This document shows, one piece after another, positions 49,520 to 62,200 of a stretch of 64,000 nt of DNA (position 1 is the stretch's first letter; each line of letters starts with the position of its first letter). The stretch lies in the NCBI GenBank assembly GCA_036850595.1, contig CM072158.1:15453422-15517421 (forward strand). The letters run 5' to 3'. Made by a program: the position numbers and the translations under genes. The notes beneath the pieces are model-generated. The model was not told the DNA's origin. It searched no databases and saw only the letters and a program-made list of their open reading frames with translations. Origin of the DNA: Rhyacichthys aspro. Taxonomy: Eukaryota; Chordata; Actinopteri; Gobiiformes; Rhyacichthyidae.

Positions 49520-49850
49520 GTCTAATCTTGCCTGTTATGTATTACAGTTTGTACCTTCAACCACAGTGTGGCGCTGTTTCATATTGTGTATAAATCTGAC
49601 GCTTTAATAAAAGGACAAAGAAAGGAGTTACAGGTGCTGATGTAGTACAATAAGGTGACTATAAAGAAAACGCTACGTGAGCAAAACAATAAAAGCTAAA
49701 TAAAAGCTTCATAATTTATGCAATCTCCTAATGGATACTGCAAGTTTTTTTTTTGTTTGTTTTGTATTTCAGATTAGGTTGGACAATATTGATGACAAAA
49801 GACGAGAGACAAACTAAATTGGGGACAAGGGTTAGCTCCGTCAGCGACTA

Positions 49851-49925
<75 letters not shown>

Positions 49926-49940
49926 TATATATATATATAT

Positions 49941-49975
<35 letters not shown>

Positions 49976-51900
49976 TATGTTGTATAAATAAAAATACAAA
50001 CATTTTAGAATTTGAACTATTTTAGCAACAATCAAATACAGGTGATTCTAGAGTGATATTTGGCAAAGATATTTTTTGAAAATGAATAAGTTTTAAATTA
50101 TGCTTAAGTTCCTCGCAATTGCTAGCTTATATTTTAACGTGTCATCACAATAGGTCTACTCAGCGGAAATCGTAAATTCCATCACACTATTAAATATGTT
50201 AAATAAAGTATTTTGGGGTTTTTTTTGCACAAAATGTCATATGATGGAGGTGACATGCATAGTAGAAATTACATTTCCCTACTTCTTTGGGTCGAGTATG
50301 TGATTTATCTAACAAAATAGTTCTCTTTTCATATTAAATAGACCTTTCTGACTTAGAAGTATTACTTTTTACACAGTCTAGGGCAGTTAAATTATTAGGC
50401 TATATAAAATTACACAAATACTTACTGCAGTTTATCTCTATATTAACATGAAGATTACTATGAACTAATCTTAACTTTTGGAGTTGTAACATTTATGAAT
50501 TTCAGTTCAAAACTTAATGTATTGTACAAAGCAAAATCTATATAATCCTTTGCAGTAGGTTTTTATTTGCGGTTTGTTTTGGTGCCTTATTTCTGACAGA
50601 TGTCTCTGAGCCTAAGACAACTTCAGGTGTCTGTCTCAGTACAACTCAAAATCGCCTCATTTCGTCTGGAACGTTTTAAACAGTCATTTTGAACTTCTGT
50701 TCACAGCAGCTGTGATTATAGGATATTATCACTTCATTAAAATACAGTGTAAATTGAAACACTGTACAGGTAAACAAGCAGAACTCACAGATGCAGCACC
50801 AGGTGGTCTGTACGGCAGCTGCAAAAGTAGATCAAGAATATTATGCAAACAATCTCAGTCATAATGTATCTTGGATAATGCAACAAGATTTATTTGGTCC
50901 TATGGGTTCAAACAATAACTCTATACTCTATCTGAATATATTGGGCTGTATGTCAAAAGAGCGTATGCTGTTAGGACAATTACCATTAAATAACCTCCAG
51001 ATGGCACAATGGATTAGAACTTCATCTTGGAGTAAGGAGGCAATGATCCAAAACTAAGTGGCTCTTGATTAATGGTAACCAAAAAAAAAAAAAATCCATC
51101 AAAATCAATGTTGTTGCCAATCAAAGCCATATCCAAGACTCTTATAATCCCCCCTAGAAAAATCCACTTTCCATTCAGAATATTGAAAATATTTTTTCTG
51201 TTTTTTTAAGAAAAAAATGTGATGCCATCACATACATTGGCATGTAAAGGGTTAAAATTCTGAAAATAATCAAATATTTGGTATTCATGATTAGGACTGA
51301 AGTGGATTAAAGGATTTATACAAAAAAAGTACAAAAAAATTAACATACTATTTTTATGACGTTTTTGCAGGACTCTCGTCCCTTGATGAAAACGTAACTT
51401 TTTTCAAACTGTGGCTAATACTATTGAAAACAGAAAGAAAACATTTCATCTTTAAGGTTCACTGAATACCTTTGAACAATGAAGATATTAAGCAAATATT
51501 AAGATGTTACAGAAAACCTACATCTGCTGGATCTAGTTCTTCAAGACAAATTTTAACACACTCTGCGACGATTTGAATTTAGAGCTGAAACAGTGATAAA
51601 GGGATGAACATTTCCTCATCTATATGTAAACAGCCGAGTAATGTGGATATATATGTAAATGTCATAACAGTGAGTGTATCGCTGACAAGGGCACCCCCGA
51701 CAACAGAGGTGAGATGACAGTCAATACAGTGATGGAAAACATGGCTGTGAATTTGATGAGTGTGTGAGGCGTCTTCACATAAAAAAGCTACACACAATGG
51801 CAGCTTTGCTTGTATTTAAACCAGTGGAAGATTGAGATGCTTATTTATTGATGCTTCAACCATGCACCAGAGGGATCATGAATAAATCCACAGCAAACGT
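49520..51900. other. Intergenic DNA with a long TA microsatellite
   Basis: AT-rich spacer between convergent genes (the 46.5-kb gene on plus, arid1a on minus). Apart from the TA repeat at 49855-49972 I see no gene or element. Confidence 0.6.
49855..49972. repeat. Interrupted (TA)n microsatellite
   Basis: Two long TA tracts broken by short ACTA and CACA interruptions. Confidence 0.97.
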
Positions 51901-51921
51901 CTTACGAAGATTTAATGTACA

Positions 51922-53294
51922 TTTATTCTTAACACGTGGAACATATAGTATAAAGATTTCATACTGAATAAATGATATTCATTAAGCCAAAAAAAGGAAA
52001 AAAGAGGAATTTACATCAAGTTTTTAGCTACATCATCTGAAATACAAATATGCAGAATCCGCATCACTGGAAAAAAAAAAATAAACAAAAGTCAAATGGT
52101 TTCTTCATCAAGGTCTAGTTTGTCATTCATGAAGGAGCTCGAATGGAACCGCAGACATGATTGGTTCTTACAGTCTACACCCAGATCGCAGACAAACTCA
52201 AACTTGAAGTGTTGGTGTGGCGTTGGTCAGCAGCTGAACACCACACCACCCCCCCGCCCTCCACTCTCCGGAGCGCCGCACCGGAGGAGTGAGGCGCTAC
52301 GGTAACGCAGAGGGCGGGGCCTCAAGTGATCACATGGCGTACTTGATGCAGGGGGGGGGACTGGTTAAAGATTAAAAATTGTGAAGAGCAACAGAAGTTG
52401 AGAAAGAGAGAAGTGTAATGTACAACATCATATATACACTGCAGCTTGGACTGCATCTAGAGCTGAGGACCAGTCCTAAAGAGGTGACTTTTTAATATAA
52501 GGGTCAAGTCATACAATCAAGGGACGAAGAGGTCGGGGTGTTGTAGGTTCACCATACTTTGGGGGGAAAGCCATTTTCTCTCTTGACATTAACTAAAACT
52601 GTTTTAAAAACTACAGTTTGCTGCCAAGCCAGCGTATCTCAGTGTGAAACAGTATTATTACAGTATGTTTACAGTTTTTAAGGTGTACAGTACAGAAAAA
52701 AGTCCTACAATCTACTGCACAGGCCTCCCATGACAGATATCTGTTCACAGCCAATAATGTGGTTCCTGTGGGGCTGAGTATATAGCATCCAAAGTTACAG
52801 CAATTATACCACACCACAGTCTGTGAGTCTATGTAGCCTCCAAACATGAACCATAGTATTGTCAAGTCCGTGCTCCCTTCCCCCCACCGACCCCCGAAGG
52901 AAGAGGTGAGCACATGTATCCCCCAAACTCACTGTAAACGAGACAGCAACTTTGGTTACAGTTTCTTTTTTCTGAAGATTTTTCTTTTCATTAAAAAAAC
53001 AAGTCCTTTCCGCAGGGCAGTGCACTCTGTCCTATGCCTGGGTCCCAGTCTGCTCTTCTCTGCCAGCATCTATCATTTCACATACTTACAATCCACAGCT
53101 ACTTCATCATATTCCTTCCTTTAGTGAGAAGCAGGGATAAAAAGACAGTGGAATCCGAGGTGATTTTGCATAAATTAAAAAAGAAAAGGACAGTCAGTTT
53201 TGCTCTTTCACCCACACTCAACAGACACACACACACACAAAAAGTGGGGCGTCGGGGAACAGAAAGAGGCAGAGCGGACACCTTCCCACGGCTG
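51922..53294 (-). other. arid1a 3' UTR
   Basis: It follows the arid1a stop codon. TTTATT at 51922-51927 is AATAAA on the minus strand and suits a 3' UTR of about 1.37 kb. A GC-rich patch at 52240-52330 and a CA run near 53224 are visible. The end point is inferred. Confidence 0.5.
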
Positions 53295-56200
53295 TCATGA
53301 CTGGCCAATCAGAAAGAGTACATCACAGATGACCTGGGACACCATAGAGTTCATAAGTGGGGAAACTGAGATGTCCAGTAGCCTTGACTCGTACAAAGTG
53401 AACTCTGAGTGGTTTTCCTCGACTTTAGCGAGAGCATGCAGAGCGCGGGCCGCCCGCCGCATCATGTCCACACTGGTGGGCTCAAAGTGGTGTCCACCCT
53501 GCAACTGCAGCAGCGAGCTCTGGCTCTGCTGGTACTGGGTAGCTGCTAGACTGTCTTCCAAGAAGCCCAGCAAGTTACCCACACTGCCTTTCTGCACAGC
53601 GATGGCCCTCGCCGCTAAGCTGTCGCCCTGCGCTAAGTTAGCCAACAGGACCACGGCCATTTCGCGGCACACGGCCACCTTTCGTTCGCCGACCAGACGC
53701 ACCAGCGAGCCGTAGAGCTTCTCCAGGCGGCTGAACGGCGGGGTGGCCAGAATGAGGTCCACGTTGTTGTCCTGGATGCTAAGCTTGCTGAGAGTCTCGA
53801 GGACCAGTCTCTGGGGTGAGAGAGAGCCGTGGGGCCCCAGCGTGGGGAAGGGGTCCAGGGCCTCGGCAGACGGGCACACTGCCCAGTGGAGCAGGCCGTC
53901 CAGCAGCGGCAGGCATATACTCTCCGAGTAGATAGACAGGTCTAGTTGGCCTGAGATGTTTGCTAGTGTAACCAGGCAGTTCTCCCTCAGCACCTCCAGA
54001 CAGTCCCACCACCACTCGTCCCGCTCGCAGCTCACACCCTCGTCTTCGTCCTCCTCCTTCTCGTAGGTGACGGGTGCCTGCTTGCGTTCAGGATGCCGGT
54101 GGTGCAGGAGGACCAGGCGGCCCAGCAGCAGCAGCAGGCCCGGATGTTTGGACATCTCCAGATCATTTCCGGGGATGAAGGACAGGCTCCGGATGATGTT
54201 GGACACGCAGATGCAGCGGCGGGCCAGCGAGTCCTGCCAGTCCGACAGGGTGCACAGCGGCGTCTCGTCCTTACTGTGAGGCTCGTCCTCCAGGATCTTG
54301 ATGTTGCGGCGGCTCTGGAGGTCCGGGTTGATGCTGAACAAATACTTGCCGTTCTCCTTCTGCTCCTCAGCTCCCCCACGGACCACCTCCTCTGTGACGG
54401 AGCCCGGACGGGCAGAAAGGACGTCGTCGATGGTGGCAGTGACCGGAGCGCCGATGGGAAGAGGACGAGAGCTCTGGTCTGTCTCAGAGGTCTGGGGGGG
54501 TGGCAGGGGTTTGTCTTCACTGTTGGACTTGGATGTGTCAGGGGTTTCCGATGCTGCCTGAGGTACTGAGACCTTCTTGCGGGTCTCAGGGGCCGCTGTA
54601 CGTTTGCATCGTTTGAAAAGGTCCATGCGGCTCTCGAAGTGGGTCTGGATGTGTTCTGTAGTGTCCCCGCCGCCGATGCTCCAGTGTATGAGTCCACTGT
54701 CGAAGCTCTGCCGCTGCCTTAGCTTGGATGAGTGCTTCACCATGAAAGGGTTCTTTTTGCGGACCACCTTGATGGGCAGTTTGTCAAACTTGCTGGCCTG
54801 CTTGGGCTTCTCCGAGTGGACGTTGGGGTCCTGGGACCCTGAGGTAGAGGTAATGGGTTCCTTGACAGAAGATTCTGTTTCCTTCTCGTCCTCTTCATCC
54901 TCTGAAGACTTGCCCAGGTGGTTGTCCTCCTCCTCCTTCACCTGGACCGCTGATGAGGTGCTGGGATTGGTCTTGTCCTCTACCTCCTCATCTTCCTCAT
55001 CCTCTTCGTCCGTGTCCATGTCTCCTCCCTCAGGCATTGGGATTTCATCATCAGAGTCCTCGTCGGCAGCAAAAGGGTCCAACAGGGTGCGCTGCCCGGG
55101 GTCTCCCACCTCGTACTCCTTTAGGATGCCAAAGATCTCAATGAGGCAGCGCCTGAAGTACTCCACTATCAGCTCCAGGAAGCCAGGCAGCTGAGAATCC
55201 CAAAACACACCAAAGTTACCAAAAGAATTAACACAAACAACAAATTCAGTCAAGAATATTTTTGCACACAACGGGAACTTACAGCACACAGGCTGAAAGT
55301 GGAAATGCTGCTGTCGTCATACAGTAGGATGTTAATGGTGTCCAAGGCCCAGGTGCTCTCAGCTAGTAAACCAGACTTAAGGGACATCATGACCCTCCAT
55401 GCCTCAGGAGTACCTGAAAACACAAAGAAAAGGTTAGCGCTGCAACCATAATGTAATGTTATGTTACTAAATTTTATGGAAACCACAAATAACAGAACTA
55501 ATAGAGTTTGTCATGCACCAGGAAAGTGCTTGTAAAATTAAATTAAACTTAAAGATTTCACTTGGTAAGTAATGAGTCTCAACATAAGAAAACCTTCAAG
55601 ATGGTTAAATTAGGTTGTGTACCGATGTCTTTCATGGTGAGCCTCTTGCGGGGCTTAAGATGGGGTTGGGATGCCTCAACAGACCCCGGGGGGAAGGCCA
55701 CATCTCTCCTGATCAGAGGCTGCTGCACTGGGGCCTGTCCGATGTGGGAGGCAGGCACCGGGGGCCCGGCCTTCTGCACTTTGATGCCCGGGTGCAGGTA
55801 GGGAGACTTGCTAGGTGACGTTCTGCTCTCCAGGGGCCGGGGCATGGGCGCTGGGCTGGACACCTGAGGAATGTGATTCTGGGAGGTCTGGTAGGTGGAT
55901 GGCAAGGGTCTGGACATGGGGGGTCCAGAGCCCCCGGGGCCGAATGGAGGCTGCCGCTGGTTAATGTGGCCGGGCCACTGGCCCTCATGGTTCATGCGTT
56001 GGTCTGAGGACATCATGTCCTCTGAGCGGTTCATGCCGTGATATCCAGGACCTTGGCCTGGGACAGGAGGACCTTGTCTGTTGGGGTAGTTAGAGTAGCC
56101 CATCTCATTGCGACCCTGCCACATAGGCCCCTGGGGGCCATCTGGGCCTGAAGGCATGGGACTGCCCATCATCTGGGGAGGCATGGGTGACTGGGAGTTG

Positions 56201-59200
56201 GGACCTGCTGCTGATGGCCCCCTGTCTCGGCCGAAGGGGAAGGGGAACTGGTTCTGTGGGCCTGGTGGTCTGCGTTCCCCTCCTGGGTATGTGTTGTACT
56301 GGTTGTACATGTCCTGCTGACCCTGTGGACCTGCGGGCTGGGGTCCTGGTTGCTGCTGACCACTGTACGGGACATTGTACATTTCGCCCTCATGGCGCTT
56401 GGCTGGTGGGCCATAACCTCCGTCTACAGGACGCTTGTAGTTCTGTCAACAGACACAGATACATATATGCATTACTGAAACTAGATTCCAAACATCTAAA
56501 TCCATTAATGAAATTAAAAAAATGTAAAAAACAAAACAAAAAACAACCAGTCATTATAAAACAATGTTCACCCAATCAAGAATGACATGCTGTCATATAT
56601 AGATATAGAAAATGATGCAAGCCTCAACTGTGGCTTGAAAACACCACCCCGTAATTGAGGTTAATAATGATCCTTTACAAGAAAATATATTTTTTATATA
56701 AGAACTTAAACGTTTAAATGATACAAAAAGTAAAGCTGCATTAAGAGGCTTTAAAACACTGAACATAATGTTCTCACCGGTTGCTGCTGTGGATACATTC
56801 CTGGCTGTTGATTTGTATATGGGCCAGCAGGGGGAGCTCCTTGGCCAGAATACTGGTTGGCATAGGACTCATGCCTAAACACACAACACATTTGGCATTG
56901 ATTCATTTCTTCTTTTCAGTGACATTAAAGAAAGCATTAAAAGCAGAAAGCCTATCAACAACCCTTGGTCTTTTCTGATAATAAACTGACAATCCATTGA
57001 CAGCTGTGAATAATACTGACCTCTGCTGTGGTGGAGGGCGGCCGGGTGAGTACATCCCTGTGTCGGCTCCAGAAGGCATCAAGTTGGACTGTGGACCTCC
57101 TGGTCCCATGCTGCCGTCAGGGCCCATGCCCGGTTCCTGTCTGTAGAACCAAAAAATGTCATCTTCCTATTGAGCTTTTACAAAGGGCTCTGCCTACTTA
57201 GAGCACGATGACCTGATAATATTAGTAAATGGTACAGTATACCTTACTTGAACACAGCTTGTTTACCTTCGTTCATATCCATAAGGATACTGTTGTCTCT
57301 GGCTCATCTGCATGTTACCCATCGGTCCTGGTGGGCCTCGATTATACTGCTCACCCATTCCACTGTTGGGGCCTGGCTGCATGAACTGCTCACCAGCTTC
57401 ACAAGAAAAGCAGACCATTTTGTGGTGAGCACTAATCAAACTTGTTTTCATTACTTGACTTGGTTAAATTAGCTGCCTCGTACCTTTTCTCATGCCGCCA
57501 AAGGGGTCCTTAGCTTCATAGGGCCCCATTCGGGTCATCATATCTGCTCCACCCATCCCAGGCTGGTAGCCCTGAGAGTTGGGAGTCATGGCGTTCCTTC
57601 GTGCAAAAGCTGGGTCGCCGCCATCAGCGAAGGGGTCCTGCAGGTTAACACTACTCCTACAAAACGACAGAGGACTTTTATGATACATCAACAGGCAGTT
57701 TCCATTTGTTTGTAACTTTTACCAATTTAATCAGTCTAAATTTTAATATCACATGTAGATACAACACTCAAAAGTTAAAAGTGACAGAAGTTGTATTATT
57801 TAAAGTACTTTAAAGTGAGACTTAGTTTTGATAGTAACTGCCTTTTAAAGATTATTATATGAACTAGAGCATTCATCTCTGTCTCAATGGACCAGTCCCA
57901 TACCTGGCACCGGGCATTGGGGGCATTTGTGAGTGTGGTGTTGAGGCTGGGGTTGGGGGCTTCAGGTCTCCTCCTTCTGCCATAGAGCTGCTGGTGGACT
58001 GAGGAGTCTGGGGACCCTGTAGCGATCCAGAACCAGCTGCAAAACATTGATACACATCACTTGCAGCTGGATGTATAGACATAAATCAGTCATGATCAAG
58101 TCTACATTCTGGGTTTTCATTTTTTTCACATCATAAGTTCTGGTTGTGTTCAGAGCATTGCAGTAACGTCTCTAAAGGTGTGCTCTACCAACACATTCCA
58201 GCAGATACGAGCCTCTAGTAAGCAACAAGCATTACGGAGTGCATCCCCTTCACTGCTGGAGTTGATGGTAGATGGTGAGGCAGGAGTGAAGTCTTGTGGA
58301 TGGGCTGAACACTGCTGGGGGTTTTTCAAGAACACACGCTGCTTTCGGTGATACAAAATCCCATTAAGAAATTCCCGAGTGCTGCGGCAGAGGCGAAAGA
58401 CGGTTTGTGTCGAGGCAACTGGTTTCCAAGTGCACAGCCAGCAAAAAATCTTGAATCCTCTAGCTTATCAAACCAATCCCACACTCCTCCCCTCCCAACT
58501 TGACTTTCCATCATTTCCTCAAATACAGTCTCTCCCGGAAACAATGATCTGAAGCCTGACTCTGACAGATTACTGACATCGAAATTTGTGTGTGTGCGGG
58601 CTGTGTTTTGGTTGCGTGGCGCTCGTTGCCAACTTAAGCCTGGGACTTCACACTATTAACGCGCCGATTTGATGACTCACAGGTTCCCATTCATTAAACT
58701 GGCACACACGCCGGGGTCAGCGGCAGGTCACATTTATTCACATTTTCTCACATCAGCCTCTGCAGCTCTCATGTACACACACAGACACACACACACACAC
58801 ACACACAAACTCTCCCCTCCCCCCTCCCCGTGGGCAGGGATTTCCCTCTGAAGATGAAGGGAGGGAAAAAAAAGGGGAGGGGAGAAGTGGGGTGTGGGTG
58901 TCTCATGAGGGTGATGGAGAAAATAGCATGGTAGAAACAGTTAGGAGAGGGGATCATGTGACTTTTGTACACACACAGTAACCAAATACAAGCTCCAAGC
59001 AGATGCTGTTGAACCTTTTAAGAGATGTGTAGCCATGTGAGAGGCTAGAAGTATACATAAATACTGCTACAATAACTAGTGGAAGAGTATTTCAGACTCC
59101 AAAACGAGAAATCTCAAGAGTCTGCATCAATTTTCTTTATTTCACGTCAAAACTTCTGCTTGATTTTATGCAATAAAGACCGCAAATGCAATGTGTCTAA

Positions 59201-62200
59201 CTCATGAACCAATAGTTGCAAGATGTGGACTCTTACCTAAAACTGAAAACAGCTTGAAAAAGGTACAAATATTTACTATTATTTCTTGTTGAAATGTGTC
59301 GTTTACCACAGGAAGAGGACAAACTTAGCTAATACATACCAGTATATTTCAGGGAGGCACAGTACTTTATTCTCAGAGTCTATATCTCAAAGACAGCTTG
59401 ATCTGCAATAAAGTTATTCTTGTGTGATGAATTAGCACTCGGCAAGTCAAAATAATTAGGTTAGTGGCTTGGGTGTGGAAAAAAACTGTGAAAAATAGTG
59501 TGTTTCTAGATATACTTTAACATTCTTCAAAATCTTTTTCTGTAGTTGTAATTTCCAATAAATAATCATCTGTGAATGAATGACTGTGAATGAACCTCAA
59601 GGCTGAGATAGAAAAATATTACAGTAGCTGATGAAGAAGGAGATGGTTGTGAACGCAATGTCATCTGGGTGTTCATACTGTTGTCAATCAGAAGTAAAAA
59701 AAAAAACTGATTAAAAACAACTGTCTGTTACGTTATTTAAAGCAACTATATGTAACTTTTCAGGCTTTATAACCACTAGGACTGAACAAGACAAATGGTG
59801 TGGCAAAATTGTTCACATTTTTAAATATCATATAAATAGCTTAGTTGTGTTAATGTTCTTGCTATGTGTCCAAACAAGATGGTAGCATAGTCTGAAACTC
59901 CAAAAAGTGACACTTTGTCTTAAAAAGAGGGTTTTGTTTCCTTGTTTTAAGTCAAGACACCATCAAAGTGAATAAACACGATATTACTTTAGTCCTTTTC
60001 ATGCATTATGAGTTGGGGCAAAAAGTTACACAGTGTTGCTTTAAAGGACTTGAATGTCAGCTGTAGCATTTCAATCACAATAAATCTCAATTAAAGTTAA
60101 CAAGCTTGAAGTCAGAGGAAAAGAAGTGTGAAAGAGTAATGCATTTTTAACCCCGGTACTAAAATTAAGCACTAAATCCACTGACAGCTTATAAGCACGA
60201 CATCGTCACAGAGCGGTCTTCAAAAATGCAGACAAACAGAACCTCATGCAACTCCAGAAAAGCACAGACCGAAACACACACTGTTGGCTGCACTCATTAT
60301 TTCTGGCTCAGTACTTCTCTCCGGGGAGTGTTGTCTTGCCTCTGCAGCCTAAGGCCAGGCACCAGGCAGAGAGGACACAACACTGATGGAGCGGCGCTAT
60401 CGCCAAATCACCCCTCCCCGGATTCCCCTTCCCGCTAACTAGATGCCAGCTGACAGGCACCCGACGCCTCTTGTAACACCCCCCTCCCCCCCCTCGTGCT
60501 GAGTCAGTGCCCCCTGTCTGTCTGACGGCCTGGGCCATGGCCAGACTGGGCCGGCACGTGGTCACTCCTGGTGTGGTTGCTCTTGGCAGCGATGATATGA
60601 CAGAGGAGACTCCAAAGTAAACAGTTTCCGAACGGCAACCCCGAGCCCCTCTAGGGTTACTACAAAACATAATGGCCTACGGGACGCAAGCTAAGAAAAA
60701 TGAATACCAGTCAGCAAAAAGTCAGGCAAGTTCACATCCATCCTTGCTGCATTTCCAGACACACATCACAAGACCTTTCTTCACTATTTGTCTTTCAGTT
60801 TAAAGGGATTGTCAAGGATTTTCTAAATGTTGTTCGATTAGATGCTTATGGAGCTGAAGTGTGTAGTTTAAGTCCATTTAAATGTGCCCCATAGCAGATA
60901 CTTAGAAGGTAAACGCACTGAAGTGCTTGTAATAGGGAATTCTAGGGCTGAAGAACAGAAAAAAAAAAATCAAAGACCTTCTATACAATACACAATTACA
61001 CTAATAGTAGTTATTTTGAGTTTTACATGTCTTGTAAGTTGTTATAAAATTGTGTTCAAGATCAAAATGTGACAAGATTTCTTGTGAAATTGGTATTCCC
61101 CAGCCACTTGTATCTTACTTAAATCACCTGTGTGGAAATATTTTAGTTTCCTGGCAAAAGAGTGCTAGACAAGACAGAAACAATATGTAAACACTGTAAG
61201 AAAAAATGGCGTACATCGCGGCTAACACCAGCACTATGCAAAGACGCAGAACCACCACAACTTTCAACCAGCCACACCTGGAAATAGGGTAAAAGTCTTG
61301 TGTCTCGTTAGATTTGTATCTCATCACACCCCTAAAACTGACAATAAGTTACTGTAAGGAACAAACTATTACTAAGTATCTCCTTCTTCTGCAAAAAACT
61401 GGACTATCCTTTAAACTCCATATACAACAGCCCCCTCAGAGGGTCAAAACCCAAACTTAACATTCCCAATGGGGATGTGATGTTGAATTGTTCATACACA
61501 GTAAAGCTATTTGAGTTTCTAAGAAAACTGACACTAAATTTAAAGATACTCAAAAGTGCAGGGGGCAAACTGTTAAATTGTTAAAGACATTTTGACTTTT
61601 TAGCCATTTTCACTGTGATTTACATGAGTGGAGTACTACTCATTGCACTTGCCAAACTATTGTCAATACTGGCACAAACTGGCACAAGTTCAAGCTAATC
61701 CACACGAGTTAATTAAGAATATTCAGGTTCAAAAATGCCAACTAGATTTGGAAATAGTCATAATTTTTTTATGATATTAAACATTGAAATCTTACACTTT
61801 GAAAAATCCATATAAAGCGTGTCCCCCTCTCTTTACCCACTTCACCTCTGCCATGACACTCGAGTTTACACAGCAAGCGCTCAGTCTATTGAAAGATTTC
61901 CCATGCTGGTGGAGTCTGAAAGCCTTTTCGTCATGTCGTGTGCAAATGCCACAGAGTATTCCCCGAAGAAATGGAAGTGTCCAGAGGAAGCAGAGCACTC
62001 TCTTTGTGAATTACAGCCGTGCAGCGGTCGTTTACAACTCCGCCAATACACACTAAAAGAGCAGTGAATTAACTAACGACGGCGGCTTCAAATATGACAA
62101 ACGGTGGTGTTTGAATGGCTTTTCGCTGCAATTAATAGGACACAATAAACCAGACTAGTTTATGGGCAGAAGATGTGTGACCAGTAGAGTGAGGAGGAGG

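Noticed and set aside
54032..55194. Long open frames overlapping the last arid1a exon on both strands (for example 54032-54697 minus and 54577-55194 plus)
   Set aside because: They are alternative-frame shadows of a GC-rich, codon-biased true exon; none has a recognisable domain.
58150..58544. Possible extra arid1a exons in the long intron
   Set aside because: The translated frames do not resemble ARID1A, and the exons at 62477-62273 and 58036-57904 already join in phase to give the conserved protein.
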